DNA of 58,144 nucleotides from an uncultured Clostridia bacterium (GCA_944354265.1 CALVPX010000006.1:1-58144); one strand, 5' to 3'. Shown: positions 24,197 through 33,731, counted from the first letter of the stretch. Made by a program: numbers and translations. Notes: generated by a model from the letters alone, not told the origin.

Positions 24197-25609
24197 TTAA
24201 AATCCAAAATACTCTTTCGCGTTATTGTAGCAGACGTCCTCTACTATCTTGCCCAAAGTTTCAAGCTCTTCCTTGGGATACTGTCCGTTTTCAACCAAAT
24301 GGCCGAGCATTTGGCAGAGCAGTCTGCGGTAGAGTTCGTGGCGGGGATATGAGAGGAAGGAACGGCTGTCAGTGAGCATGCCGACCGACTGTGCGATGAG
24401 GCCGACCTGCATGAGCGTCTCCAAATTCTGCTTCATGCCGTCGAGCTGATCGAGGAACCACCACGCTGTGCCGACCTGAACGCGACCCTTTACGCCCTCC
24501 TTTTGGAAGCAGCCTGCAAGGACTGTGAGCGCATAGTTGTCGCGGGGGTTGAGGCAATACAAAATTGTCTTGGGCAGGGCGTCCTGCTCGTCGAGGGCAC
24601 CGAGGAGGGCGGACAGTTTTTCCATGTAGACCGCATCCTCAATGGCGTCGAAGCCCGTATCGGGGCCGATTTTCTTGAGCATGGACTTGGAGTTGTTGCG
24701 GAGAGCTCCGATGTGGTACTGCTGTACCCAACCGTACTTTACATACTGCTTGCCGAGGAAGAGAAGGATGTAACCCTTGTACTTATCCTGCTCCTCATCG
24801 GAGATGTCCTCGCCCTTTAGGCCCTTCTGATATATAGCGTTTGCCTCCTCATAGGTTGCGGGGGCGTAGTGAACGACGTCGAGGGCGTGGTCGGAGAGCT
24901 TGGAGCCCATGGAGTCGAAGAAGGCTATTCTCTCTGCGAGGGCGCCTGTGAAGTCCTCAAGCGTGGGCAGTTCGCGGCCGACGACGGCGGCGAGCTGTGC
25001 CACCCAATCCTTGAACCACGAAAGCTCTACATTTATGGCCTTGTCGGGTCTGAATGCGGGACGGACGCTGACCTTCAAGGTGGGATCCTCGTTCATCTTC
25101 TTGTGCCATTCGAGCGAGTCGACGGGGTCATCCGTCGTGCACACCGTCTTGACGTTGAACTTTTCCATCATCTTGCGGGCGGTGAGAGTTTCGAGAACTT
25201 TGTTGGCCTCGTCCCATATCTTCTTAGCGTTCTTGGGGCAGATGACGTCGTTTATGCCGAAATACCTCTGCATTTCGAGGTGCGACCACAGATACAGGGG
25301 ATTGCCCACAAAGTAGGGCATGGACTCGACGAACTGCATATACTTTTTGTAGTCGTCGTCGGGACCGGAGATGGAGTCCTCCTCGTATCCCCTTGCGCGG
25401 AGGGCGCGCCACTTGTAGTGGTCGCCAAACCTGTCGCCCGCACCAAGCCATACCTCGGTGAGGTTGCGGAACTTTTTGTCCTCGTAGATCTCCTTGGGAG
25501 GAAGATGGCAATGGTAGTCGATTATGGGCATGTCTTCGGCATGCTCGTGATAGAGTTTTTTGGCAGTTTCGGTGTCAAGCAAAAAATCTTTATCCATAAA
25601 AGCTTTCAT
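24197..25609 (-). CDS. uxaC: Uronate isomerase
   Basis: A 470-residue amidohydrolase-superfamily enzyme converting D-galacturonate to tagaturonate and D-glucuronate to fructuronate. The metal-binding motif IDYHCHLPPKEI is near residue 30, with further conserved blocks such as TTDDPVDSLEWH and RPDKA downstream. Length is normal. Its ATG shares one base with the uxaA stop (TAATG), so translation is coupled. First enzyme of the galacturonate branch. Confidence 0.97.
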   Translation of the reverse strand: MKAFMDKDFLLDTETAKKLYHEHAEDMPIIDYHCHLPPKEIYEDKKFRNLTEVWLGAGDRFGDHYKWRALRARGYEEDSISGPDDDYKKYMQFVESMPYFVGNPLYLWSHLEMQRYFGINDVICPKNAKKIWDEANKVLETLTARKMMEKFNVKTVCTTDDPVDSLEWHKKMNEDPTLKVSVRPAFRPDKAINVELSWFKDWVAQLAAVVGRELPTLEDFTGALAERIAFFDSMGSKLSDHALDVVHYAPATYEEANAIYQKGLKGEDISDEEQDKYKGYILLFLGKQYVKYGWVQQYHIGALRNNSKSMLKKIGPDTGFDAIEDAVYMEKLSALLGALDEQDALPKTILYCLNPRDNYALTVLAGCFQKEGVKGRVQVGTAWWFLDQLDGMKQNLETLMQVGLIAQSVGMLTDSRSFLSYPRHELYRRLLCQMLGHLVENGQYPKEELETLGKIVEDVCYNNAKEYFGF

Positions 25610-27081
25610 TATAAGGTAACCCCCGTTTTAAAGATTGCAATTTCTCTTGTGTTGTTTATTTCGTTTTTGGTCTTCTTGCCGCCTGCGACGTCGACTATGA
25701 GGTCGATGAGCTTTTCAAGCTGAGTATTGAAGTCGCTGTCGAGCACGGCGCCGGCGTTGAAGTCTATCCAATTGGACTTTTTGGCGGCGAGCTCGTTGTT
25801 GGTGGCAATTTTGAGAGTGGGAACAAATCCGCCGAAGGGCGTGCCGCGTCCCGTGGTGAAGAGCACGAGGTGGCAGCCCGCAGCGCCGAGATTGGTTACG
25901 GCGCACATGTCGTTGCCGGGGCCGTTGAGAAGATTTAAGCCCTTCTGCGTAACATATCCGTCGTCGAACACGACGTCGGTTATGGGACCCGAGCCCGACT
26001 TCTGCGTGCAGCCGCACGACTTGTCCTCGAGCGTGGTTATGCCGCCCGCCTTGTTGCCGGGCGAAGGATTTTCGCCCACGGGCTGACCGTTGGCGCGGAA
26101 ATAGTCCTTGAAGTCGTTGATGAGTTTGACCGCCTTTTCGAAGGTAGCCCTGTCCTTGCAGCGGTTCATGAGCTGCTGTTCGGCGCCGAACATTTCGGGC
26201 ACTTCCGTAAGGACGGACGTGCCGCCGACGGAGACGAGGTAGTCCGAGAAGAAGCCGACCAAGGGGTTGGCGGTGATGCCCGAAAGACCGTCAGAGCCGC
26301 CGCACTTCAAGCCGACCTTGAGGCAGGAGATATCTGTCTCCTCCCTCCTGTCCTTTCTCATGACTTCGGCGATCTGCCTGCACAGCTCGACGCCCGTGGC
26401 AATTTCGTCCTCAACTTCCTGACAGATGAGGAACTTTATGCGGCTGCCGTCCACTTCGCCGAGGCCTGCCTTGAAGGCGTCCATCTGATTGTTTTCGCAG
26501 CCCAAACCGATTACGAGCACGCCGCCTGCGTTGGGGTGTTTGACCATCTTCTGCAGCATGAACTTTGTGCGCTCGTGGTCGTCGCCCAATTGGGAGCACC
26601 CGTAGGGGTGCGGGAAGGTGAAGATGCCGTCTATGCCGTCCTCGCCGCACTCGGCCTTGAAGGTTTCAACGATCTCCTTGGCCTGTCCGTTGACGCAGCC
26701 GACGGTGGGGATTACCCACAGCTCGTTGCGGATGCCGACGTCGCCGTTGGCGCGGTGATATACGTTGACCTTTCTCATCTTGCCCTTGGGCAGGGTGCAG
26801 TCGACGGGCGAATAGGTGTATTCAAGATTTTCGTTGAGGTTGGTGGCCACGTTGTGGGTGTGAACGTGTTCGCCCGCGGATATGTCCCTCGTAGCATGGG
26901 CTATGGGCGTGCCGTACTTGATTATATTTTCGCCATTCTTTATGGGGCGCAGGGCAAACTTGTGGCCTTCGGTTATGTCCTCGATCAGCGTTATGCCCTC
27001 GTGCACTTCGCCCTTTTTGAGGTTGGTGAGGGCGACTGCCACGTTGTCGGCAGGGTTGATTATAATACTCTGTTTAGCCAT
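25609..27081 (-). CDS. uxaA: Altronate dehydratase
   Basis: A 490-residue iron-dependent dehydratase turning D-altronate into 2-keto-3-deoxygluconate. An N-terminal SAF domain (about 1-95, GVTL-type NVAVALTNLKKGE ... HTHNVATN) is fused to the large UxaA/GarD catalytic domain, with typical PTVGCVNGQA, HPYGCSQLGDDH and GGSDGLSGITANP blocks. It overlaps the end of uxaB by 8 nt. Confidence 0.96.
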   Translation of the reverse strand: MAKQSIIINPADNVAVALTNLKKGEVHEGITLIEDITEGHKFALRPIKNGENIIKYGTPIAHATRDISAGEHVHTHNVATNLNENLEYTYSPVDCTLPKGKMRKVNVYHRANGDVGIRNELWVIPTVGCVNGQAKEIVETFKAECGEDGIDGIFTFPHPYGCSQLGDDHERTKFMLQKMVKHPNAGGVLVIGLGCENNQMDAFKAGLGEVDGSRIKFLICQEVEDEIATGVELCRQIAEVMRKDRREETDISCLKVGLKCGGSDGLSGITANPLVGFFSDYLVSVGGTSVLTEVPEMFGAEQQLMNRCKDRATFEKAVKLINDFKDYFRANGQPVGENPSPGNKAGGITTLEDKSCGCTQKSGSGPITDVVFDDGYVTQKGLNLLNGPGNDMCAVTNLGAAGCHLVLFTTGRGTPFGGFVPTLKIATNNELAAKKSNWIDFNAGAVLDSDFNTQLEKLIDLIVDVAGGKKTKNEINNTREIAIFKTGVTL

Positions 27082-28522
27082 TTACAAATTCCTCTACGGC
27101 GGCCCTCATGCCCTTTTCTTCGATATTCTTGAGGTCCTGAGCCACGGTGTCAGCGAGGGCGGGGTGAATGGTGTTCATATCCATCTCCCATGCGTCCTTC
27201 CATCCGAGCACTTGCTTTGCAAACTTCTTGTAGTCGGTGCCGCATTCGGCCCAAAGCTTTGCCCAATGTTCGAGGTACTGAGGGTCGTCCTTGAGGGCGA
27301 TGTCCTCCTCTCCCCTCTTGCCCTTGTAGAATTCGCAGAGAGCCGCGAACGAGAACACGAGGTGCAGGGGCAACTTGCCGTTTATGCGCACATAGTCCAC
27401 AAGCGTGGGCAGAAGGCGCGTTCTGAACTTTGTGGTGGAGTTGAGAGCTATGGACATGAGCTCGTGACGGATATAGGGGTTCTGATATCTTTCGATTACC
27501 GAGGTTGCAAACGCCACCATCTGATCCTGAGGAAGGTCGATTGTGGGATTGACTTCATCGAACACGAAGTCGCGCACATACTTGCCTATGGTGGGGTCGT
27601 TGACCGACTCGCCTACGGTGTCTATGCCGCAGAGGTAGGCGACGGGCACCATTGCCGTGTGCGAACCGTTGAGAATTTTAACCTTGCGCTGCTTGTAGGG
27701 CTTGATGTCGTCTGCAAAGATGACGTTTAAACCCGTGGAGTCTGCGGGGAACACCTTCTGAACGTGCTCTTCCTTCTTGAGCACCCAAAGGTGGAAAATT
27801 TCGCCCTTGACTACGTTGTTGTCGATATAGCCGCACTCCTCGCGTATGGCCTCTATCTCGTTCTTGGGATAGCCGGGAACTATGCGGTCTACTAGCGTGG
27901 AAGTGAAGTGGTTTGCCGTCTGCATCCACTTGATGAAATCCTTGTCGTAGCCGACGTGCTCGGCAAGTTGGGTGAGAACTTTATACAGCTCCTCGCCGTT
28001 GTTGTCGATGAGTTCGCAGGGGATGATTGCAAGCCCCTTGCTCATGTCGCCCTTGTAGTGGTCATACCTGTGCTTTAAGAAGGCCAAAAGCTTGCCGGGG
28101 AAGGACTTGGGGCACTGCGAGAAATCGGTGTCCGTGGGGTCGTAGGCGATGCCCGCCTCGGTGGTGTTGGATATGATTATCTCAAGGTCGTCGCTTTCGG
28201 CATACGAAAGATAGTGCTCGTATTGGGTAAAGGGGTTGATGTAGTCGCCGAGGACGTCGATTATCTGACTCTTCTTGACCTTTTCGCCCTTGTCGATGCC
28301 CTCGAGACGGAGGGTGTAGAGGCCGTCCTGTGCGGCGAGGTCTGCCACCCTGCCCATGGGCATGGGCTGAACTACGGCGACAGCCGAATTGATGGCGCCG
28401 TTGTCGTTGAGGTTCTGAATGATCCAATCTACGAATGCGCGGAGGAAGTTACCTTCGCCGAACTGCATTATTTTGATGGGTCTTTGAGGTTTGTTGTATA
28501 TTTTTGCGCTTAATGTTTCCAT
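27074..28522 (-). CDS. uxaB: Tagaturonate reductase (altronate oxidoreductase)
   Basis: A 482-residue polyol dehydrogenase of the mannitol dehydrogenase family, reducing tagaturonate to altronate with NADH. The nucleotide-binding region lies in MQFGEGNFLRAFVDWII near residue 20, and the catalytic lysine region in KILNGSHTAM near 282. It is the first gene of the uxaB-uxaA-uxaC operon; AAAGGAG precedes the ATG. Confidence 0.95.
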   Translation of the reverse strand: METLSAKIYNKPQRPIKIMQFGEGNFLRAFVDWIIQNLNDNGAINSAVAVVQPMPMGRVADLAAQDGLYTLRLEGIDKGEKVKKSQIIDVLGDYINPFTQYEHYLSYAESDDLEIIISNTTEAGIAYDPTDTDFSQCPKSFPGKLLAFLKHRYDHYKGDMSKGLAIIPCELIDNNGEELYKVLTQLAEHVGYDKDFIKWMQTANHFTSTLVDRIVPGYPKNEIEAIREECGYIDNNVVKGEIFHLWVLKKEEHVQKVFPADSTGLNVIFADDIKPYKQRKVKILNGSHTAMVPVAYLCGIDTVGESVNDPTIGKYVRDFVFDEVNPTIDLPQDQMVAFATSVIERYQNPYIRHELMSIALNSTTKFRTRLLPTLVDYVRINGKLPLHLVFSFAALCEFYKGKRGEEDIALKDDPQYLEHWAKLWAECGTDYKKFAKQVLGWKDAWEMDMNTIHPALADTVAQDLKNIEEKGMRAAVEEFVNG

Positions 28523-28654
28523 ATCTGATTACATGTCTCCTTTTACATGCTTTTGCTTAAAAATTGGCGTTTACGCCCGCAACGTGCCGTTATCTGCCGC
28601 ATACTACGGGGGCAATTGCAGTCTTGGCAAAATGACATAAATGGTTGGTACCAT

Positions 28655-28817
28655 GTCATCTTGAGCGGAGCCATAGGCGGAACCGGGCTAGGAGGCACAG
28701 CCGACGACGCTCTGCCGAGGGGACCCCTTCAGGGGTTTCGGCAGTAGGATCTTGCATGGTTTCATATCAGGCAAGATACATTCGACTGCGGCACTTCGTG
28801 CCTTCGCTCAGTATGAC
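28655..28817. repeat. A' repeat, long form
   Basis: Terminal blocks GTCATCTTGAGCGGAG and GCTCAGTATGAC with an internal TAGGATCTTG ... GCAAGATACATTCGACTGCG pair. An internal hairpin CTGCCGAGGGGACCCC with its complement is shared with the inverted copy at 56770-56937. A small CCTCCCTT/AAGGGAGG hairpin follows near 28868. Nothing else is seen in the gene-free stretch 28523-28956. Confidence 0.8.
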
Positions 28818-28956
28818 AATAAGGTACAAATTTAATATATCCCGCCGCCTCACTCACGTTCGGCACCCTCCCTTCGCAAGGGAGGCTTAGGATAAAACGG
28901 CAAAACACAGCAACGCCCGCCGTGCTGAAATTGCGCGGCGGAGCGCAGATATTAAA

Positions 28957-30066
28957 TCAGTTTCTCTTTATGCTTGAAGGCACAACCTTTTCGGTCTCCG
29001 CATCGAATATGTATGCGGCCTTGTGGGGAACGACAAAGTCGAACTCGTCGCCCATCTTGGGTGCGTGGTGAGGGTTGACCTTTAAGATAATATTGACCGA
29101 ACCGACGTTTGCATATACGTTGGTGGTATCGCCGAGCAGCTCGGTAAGCTCTACCTTGGAGGTGACGAGGAATTCGTCTGCGGCGGCCTTGCCGTTCTTG
29201 GGAAGGCGTATTGCCTCGGGACGGAAGGCAAACACTACCTTCTTGCCCTCGATTGAAGCTATGTCGTCAACAATTTCGGAGATGTCGTAGTCGACGTCGT
29301 CGTTGACGAAGTGGCCGTCCTTAACTTCGCCGCGCAGGAAGTTCATGGGAGGTTCGCCTATGAAGCCTGCAACGAAGAGGTTTTCGGGGTTGAAGTACAG
29401 CTCGTAGGGGGTGCCTATCTGCTGAACGTAGCCGCCCGATTTCATGACGACTATTCTGTCGGACATGGTCATCGCCTCGGTTTGGTCGTGGGTGACGTAG
29501 ATGGTGGTTGCGCCCACGGAGCGGTGAATCTGTTTGATTTCCGAACGCATGGTGACGCGCTGTTTTGCGTCGAGGTTGGACAGAGGTTCGTCCATAAGGA
29601 ATATGGAAACCTTTCTTATGAGCGCGCGGCCTACGGCGACACGCTGACACTGACCGCCCGAAAGGTTGCGGGGGAATCTGTCGAGATAGGGCGTAAGACC
29701 CAAAATTTCCGCCGTTGCAGCGACCTTTTTATCGATGACGTCCATATCGATGCCCTCGAGCGTAAGGCCGAAGCCGAGGTTTTCGGCGACGGTGAGGTGG
29801 GGATAGAGCGCGTAGGATTGGAATACCATGGCTATTCCCCTCTCCCTTGAGGACATTTGGTTGGCGAGCTTGCCGTCGATATAGAACTCGCCCGCGGTGA
29901 TCTCCTCGAGGCCGGCTATCATGCGGAGCGTTGTCGACTTGCCGCAGCCCGAATCGCCTACGAGGCAGATAAATTCGCCGTCCTTGACGTCCATGTTGAA
30001 GTCGTGCACGGCATGGTATCCGTTGGGATACACTTTGTTAACATTCACAAATTTAAGTTGTGCCAT
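28957..30066 (-). CDS. Second sugar ABC transporter ATP-binding protein (MsmX/UgpC type)
   Basis: A 369-residue ATPase with Walker A GDSGCGKST near 37, signature LSGGQCQR near 134, Walker B IFLMDEPLSNLDAKQR and the switch VTHDQTEAMT, plus a C-terminal TOBE region. It resembles the ATPase at 14190 but is clearly different in sequence. It stands alone without permease genes, like stand-alone MsmX proteins that serve several importers; it may be the shared motor for other sugar transporters in the genome. AAGGGGA precedes the ATG. Confidence 0.95.
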   Translation of the reverse strand: MAQLKFVNVNKVYPNGYHAVHDFNMDVKDGEFICLVGDSGCGKSTTLRMIAGLEEITAGEFYIDGKLANQMSSRERGIAMVFQSYALYPHLTVAENLGFGLTLEGIDMDVIDKKVAATAEILGLTPYLDRFPRNLSGGQCQRVAVGRALIRKVSIFLMDEPLSNLDAKQRVTMRSEIKQIHRSVGATTIYVTHDQTEAMTMSDRIVVMKSGGYVQQIGTPYELYFNPENLFVAGFIGEPPMNFLRGEVKDGHFVNDDVDYDISEIVDDIASIEGKKVVFAFRPEAIRLPKNGKAAADEFLVTSKVELTELLGDTTNVYANVGSVNIILKVNPHHAPKMGDEFDFVVPHKAAYIFDAETEKVVPSSIKRN

Positions 30067-30117
30067 TTTTTATTTCCCCTTATTGAATTTTCACAAAAGT
30101 CTTGGTTGGCGACACCG

Positions 30118-30390
30118 GCGACTTTTCGTGATTTTGAGGAGCCCGCTCCTCTTGTCGCGACCTTATGATAGCACTCATATTATATAGTCGCGGCAATTCA
30201 CCACGGTGAGCCGCAGGTATGCGCAAATTGTGACGAGCAAGGTTTTCTCAAAACAGCATACTATGCTGTTTTGCCTTGCGAGATGAGTGAGGGCATCAGG
30301 TCGCCCGAACGGTGACCGAGGCGGCTGCCCTCCTTACTGCCGCCGAGAAAGCTAACGGGGAAGTGAATTCCCCTCGTAACGTTAATTATT
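30118..30390 (+). repeat. C element copy 1 interrupted by a B element
   Basis: GAGGAGCccGCTCCTC hairpin, CTTGTCGCGACC ... GGTCGCGG-type stem, AATTCAC, then GCAAATTG. The B element at 30231-30350 splits it before GGGGaagtgaattCCCC. Copy 2 at 51008 shows the uninterrupted form. Confidence 0.65.
30231..30350 (+). ncRNA. B element copy 3: diverged stems, same loops
   Basis: Compared with copies 1 and 2 almost every stem is different yet still pairs: GCAAGG/CCTTGC, AAACAGCATA/TATGCTGTTT, GGGC/GCCC (was GCAC/GTGC) and GGCGGC/GCCGCC. The single-stranded blocks GAGATGAG, CGGTGACCGAG, TCCTTAC and GAGAA are kept. This is the strongest covariation evidence that the folded form is what is conserved. Confidence 0.7.
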
Positions 30391-30436
30391 TTATTTTCAC
30401 AAAAGTCTTGGTTAGCGCTGTTCGCCGCCTCTTACT

Positions 30437-30566
30437 GTCATTTCGACCGAAGTGAGCCTGCGCGAACGGAGCGGAGAAATCTCCCAAACGAAGTCGTATT
30501 CTCCCTTTTGTCCGTCGCTATGCTCCGAGATTTCTCCACGTTGGTCGAAATGACAAAAGGGAGAAT
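30437..30566. repeat. A repeat with 15-bp matching flanks
   Basis: A first half-unit (GTCATTTCGACC...GGAGAAATCTCCC) is followed by a second one bracketed by ATTCTCCCTTTTGTC (30498-30512) and the exact complement GACAAAAGGGAGAAT (30552-30566). Confidence 0.8.
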
Positions 30567-30595
30567 GCTCGTTTGCGCCGTGCAACGCAGCTTGC

Positions 30596-31465
30596 TTATC
30601 TCAGATCTTCAGTCTTGATATTGTCCATATCGTCGTAGGTTTGGTTTTCGCCGCACATGCCCCAAATGAAGGTGTAGTTCATGGTGCCGACGCCCGTGTG
30701 GATTGACCACGAGGGGGAGATGACTGCCTGCTCGTTGTGCATGACGATGTGGCGGGTCTCCTGAGGGGTACCCATGAGGTGGAACACTGCCTGATCGGCG
30801 GGGAGTTCGAAGTACATGTAAACTTCCATTCTTCTCTCGTGGGTGTGCGAGGGAAGGGTGTTCCATGAAGATCCCACTTCAAGCTCTGTCATGCCCATGG
30901 AGAGCTGACAGCTTTCGCAAACGCCGCCGATTATGAACTGATTGATGGTGCGCTTGTTCATGCCCTCAACCGTGCCGAGGTGGCGCTGAATGCAGTACCT
31001 TGTGCCTTCGGGGGGCTCCTTCCCCTCCACCGGCTTTGTTATTTTGACGGTGGGATATTCCTTGTGTGCGGGGCTCGAGTTGATATAGAACTTGGCGGGA
31101 TTGGAGGCATCGACCGAAGAGAATGTCACTTCCTTGGTGCCCTTGCCGATATAGATGCCCTCTTTGAAGCCTATTTCGTACTTTTTGCCGTCGAGCTCGA
31201 TTACGCCCGCGCCGCCAATGTTGATTACGCCCATTTCGCGCCTTTCAAGGAAATAGTTGGTTGCAAGCTCCTTGAAGGTGCCGAGGGACAGAGCCTTGTT
31301 GACGGGCATTGCGCCGCCGGCGATTATTCTGTCCTGATGGGAATAGGTGAGTAAAATATCGTCGGGCTCAAAAAGTTTTTCAATCAGATACTTTTTTCTG
31401 AGCTCGGTTGTGTCGTAATGCTTGGAATCATCGGGATGATTTGCATATCTGACGTCGAATTTCAT
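30596..31465 (-). CDS. kduI: 5-keto-4-deoxyuronate isomerase (5-dehydro-4-deoxy-D-glucuronate isomerase)
   Basis: A 289-residue cupin-fold isomerase converting the 5-keto-4-deoxyuronate released from unsaturated pectin ends into 2,5-diketo-3-deoxygluconate. The zinc-binding [16 protein letters not shown] block (His, His, Glu) is clear and length is close to the usual 278. The start is the ATG at 31465, ten bases after AGGAG; a TTG six codons upstream is less likely. KduD, the next enzyme, is at 38962. Confidence 0.96.
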   Translation of the reverse strand: MKFDVRYANHPDDSKHYDTTELRKKYLIEKLFEPDDILLTYSHQDRIIAGGAMPVNKALSLGTFKELATNYFLERREMGVINIGGAGVIELDGKKYEIGFKEGIYIGKGTKEVTFSSVDASNPAKFYINSSPAHKEYPTVKITKPVEGKEPPEGTRYCIQRHLGTVEGMNKRTINQFIIGGVCESCQLSMGMTELEVGSSWNTLPSHTHERRMEVYMYFELPADQAVFHLMGTPQETRHIVMHNEQAVISPSWSIHTGVGTMNYTFIWGMCGENQTYDDMDNIKTEDLR

Positions 31466-31534
31466 ATTTAAAATCTCCTGCAAATAAACAGCTTGTTATA
31501 TTAAATGTTGTTATAAAATCTGAAATGCTCCTCT

Positions 31535-31672
31535 TAAGAGCCCCCCTTGTGTAAAGGGGGGACGGTTTGGAATACCCAAACCGAGGGGGGATTGTAGGCG
31601 CAAAGCGCCGTAGTATACTATAAACAATCCCTCAGGCGCGTCCGCGCCAGCTCCCTTTACACAAGGGAGCCT
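31535..31672. repeat. D repeats (two variants) in the kduI upstream region
   Basis: CCCCCCTTGTGTAAAGGGGGG, then GGTTTGGaataCCCAAACC, then GGGGGGATTG; about 50 nt later CAGCTCCCTTTACACAAGG completes an AATCCCTCAGG... unit. Both are forms of the D hairpin family. They fill most of the gene-free stretch 31466-31860, with a short hairpin array after them. Confidence 0.75.
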
Positions 31673-31692
31673 GAAGGGCGGCACAATTTCTC

Positions 31693-31731
31693 AGGCGCTC
31701 TGTGCCATTTCACGCGGCGCATAGCCGCATT
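31693..31731. repeat. Hairpin array 6 (short), ATTTCAC linker
   Basis: GGCGCtctgtGCC, ATTTCAC (31707-31713), GCGGCgcataGCCGC. The linker is the complement of GTGAAAT in array 4. Confidence 0.55.
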
Positions 31732-31860
31732 TTTAGCAATCGTTTGGATAAAAGTTGCGAGTCAGACGCGGAGCGCGCGGAAGGTGTGAAGGAGCATACA
31801 AAGACGTATGTGACTGAACACACCCGCAAGCGCGACAAAGTATCACGAAGCAAATTTTAT

Positions 31861-32700
31861 TCAAACGCTCGCCCATGTACTCTTTACAAACTCTATCGCC
31901 GGCACAATGTCGTCGCCCGTGGTGCCTTCGAGCACCAACACGGCTTCAGGGTCGTACGCCTTTATCTTGCGGAGTATGGCGGGGTAATCAAAGTTGCCCT
32001 TGCCGGGCGCAACCTGCTTTATCTTGCCCTCCTCCACCACGAAGTCCTTCATGTGGAATACGACTATCTTGCCCGCGAAGGTTGCAAGGCCCTCGTCCAA
32101 AATGTCCATATATTTATCGTAATTGGACATGTCGAGGTAGTTGTACAAATCGAAGATTACCTTTACGTTGGGGCGGTTTATGCCGTCGATGGCGCGCTTT
32201 AATTGCTTTACGCAGTAACAGCAGTGGCCCGCGGCGCCCTCCATGCCGATATACACGCCCTGTTCGGCGGCGTAGTCGGCAAGTTCGGTAAAGGTTTCAA
32301 TGACCGTCTGCAGAGCCTCGTCGGTGCGGTTGAGGGGGTTGTAAGTCCACTTGTCGTCGTTGAACGAACCCGTTTCGCTGCCGACTATGTTGGAGCCAAG
32401 CACCTTTGCGTACTTTAAATAGTCCTTGAAGGTGGCCTTGCAGTCGGCCACTTTTTGCTTGTTGGAGTGGACGGGGTTGAAATAGGCGCCTATGAGGGGG
32501 ACGGAGACGCCCGCCCCCTTCAACGCTGTGCCTATGTATTCGGCCATTTGGGGCGTCAGGCTGCCCGGAAGCTGCTTTACGCCCTCCATGAATTTATATA
32601 CGACGAGCTGAACGGCCTCTATGCCGCACGATTGAAGGCGGTATATTACGCCGTCTATGCCCTTTGCACCGAGGTCGTGGGTGCGGAAAGCTATCTTCAT
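31861..32700 (-). CDS. Sugar phosphate isomerase/epimerase-like TIM-barrel protein
   Basis: A 279-residue xylose-isomerase-like TIM barrel (AP endonuclease family 2 fold). Metal-ligand blocks are seen: NIVGSETGS near 98, GMEGAAGH near 152, VIFDLYNYLDM near 185, FHMKDF near 219 and LEGTTG near 257. Its ATG overlaps the kdgK stop by one base, so it is translationally coupled to KDG kinase. It may interconvert keto-uronates or related sugars; the substrate cannot be named from sequence. Confidence 0.85.
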   Translation of the reverse strand: MKIAFRTHDLGAKGIDGVIYRLQSCGIEAVQLVVYKFMEGVKQLPGSLTPQMAEYIGTALKGAGVSVPLIGAYFNPVHSNKQKVADCKATFKDYLKYAKVLGSNIVGSETGSFNDDKWTYNPLNRTDEALQTVIETFTELADYAAEQGVYIGMEGAAGHCCYCVKQLKRAIDGINRPNVKVIFDLYNYLDMSNYDKYMDILDEGLATFAGKIVVFHMKDFVVEEGKIKQVAPGKGNFDYPAILRKIKAYDPEAVLVLEGTTGDDIVPAIEFVKSTWASV

Positions 32701-33731
32701 TATCTCTGAACGCGGCCGGAACCGTCGCCGCCTGCGAGGGCTTCGACTTCCTTGCGGGAGACGAGGTTGAAGTCGCCGGGGATGGTGTGCTTGAGTGCGG
32801 ATGCAGCTACGCCGAATTCAAGGGCGGACTTGAAGTCCTTGCCGTCGAGGAAGCCGGTGATTACGCCGCCTGCAAACGAGTCGCCGCCGCCGACGCGGTC
32901 GACGATGGGATGGATGGAATATGTCTTGGAATGGTAGAATTCCTTGGTCTCTGCGCAATAGATGCAGGCCGACCATCCGTTATCCGACGCGGAGTGGGAT
33001 ACGCGGAGGGAGGAAATTGCATACTTGAAGCCGAACTTTGCGACCATCTGTTCGAAGATGGACTTGTAACCTGCAAGCTCGAGTTCGCCGCTCGTTACGT
33101 CCGTCTTGCCGGGCTTGAAGCCGAGGACGAGTTCTGCGTCCTCTTCGTTGCCGATGCAGACGTCTACATACTTCATGAGGCCGGTCATGACCTTCTGAGC
33201 CTTTTCGCTCGACCACAGCTTTTTGCGGAAGTTGAGGTCGACGGAGACGGTTACGCCGTGCTTTTTGGCAGCCTTTAAAGCTTCCTCGGTGAGAACGGCG
33301 GCGCTGTCCGATACGGCGGGAGTGATGCCCGTGAAGTGGAACCAATCGGCGCCCTCGAAGATGGCGTCAAAGTCGAAATCCTTGGCGGTTGCGGTTGTTA
33401 TTGAGGAGTGCGCTCTGTCATAGACGACCTTGGAGGGACGCATGGACGAACCTGTTTCGAGGTAGTAGATGCCCAATCTTTCGCCGCAACGTGCGATATG
33501 GTCGGTCTGAACGCCGTACTTGCGGAGAGCGGCAATTGCGCAGTCGCCAAGTTCGTTGTCGGGAAGGGCGGTTACGAATTCAGCCTTGTGGCCGTAGTTG
33601 GCGCAGGACACTGCAACGTTAGCTTCGCCGCCGCCGTAGTTGATGTCGAACTCGTCGGCCTGAATGAACTTTTCGTTGTTGGGGGTGGAAAGGCGGAGCA
33701 TGATCTCGCCCATGGTTACGATTTTTTTCAT
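32700..33731 (-). CDS. kdgK: 2-keto-3-deoxygluconate kinase
   Basis: A 343-residue PfkB-family kinase phosphorylating KDG to KDPG. It starts KKIVTMGEIMLRLS, carries GGGEANVAVSCA near 33 for substrate binding and the C-terminal GGGDSFAGGV motif with the catalytic aspartate. AGGAGA precedes the ATG. It lies immediately before the TIM-barrel gene and about 400 nt after the KDPG aldolase gene on the same strand. Assignment to KDG rather than another sugar rests on the surrounding uronate genes. Confidence 0.92.
   Translation of the reverse strand: MKKIVTMGEIMLRLSTPNNEKFIQADEFDINYGGGEANVAVSCANYGHKAEFVTALPDNELGDCAIAALRKYGVQTDHIARCGERLGIYYLETGSSMRPSKVVYDRAHSSITTATAKDFDFDAIFEGADWFHFTGITPAVSDSAAVLTEEALKAAKKHGVTVSVDLNFRKKLWSSEKAQKVMTGLMKYVDVCIGNEEDAELVLGFKPGKTDVTSGELELAGYKSIFEQMVAKFGFKYAISSLRVSHSASDNGWSACIYCAETKEFYHSKTYSIHPIVDRVGGGDSFAGGVITGFLDGKDFKSALEFGVAASALKHTIPGDFNLVSRKEVEALAGGDGSGRVQR

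Larger units (their letters stand above)
30087..30417. repeat. Near-perfect 25-bp direct repeats flanking a C+B composite
   Basis: The 25 bases at 30087-30111 recur at 30393-30417 with one difference (core CACAAAAGTCTTGGTT). They bracket a C element that itself contains a B element. The gene-free stretch 30067-30595 consists of this composite followed by an A repeat. Confidence 0.75.

Noticed and set aside
28957-30066. Second ATPase as part of a separate complete importer
   Set aside because: No permease or binding-protein genes adjoin it; it looks like a stand-alone MsmX-type subunit.
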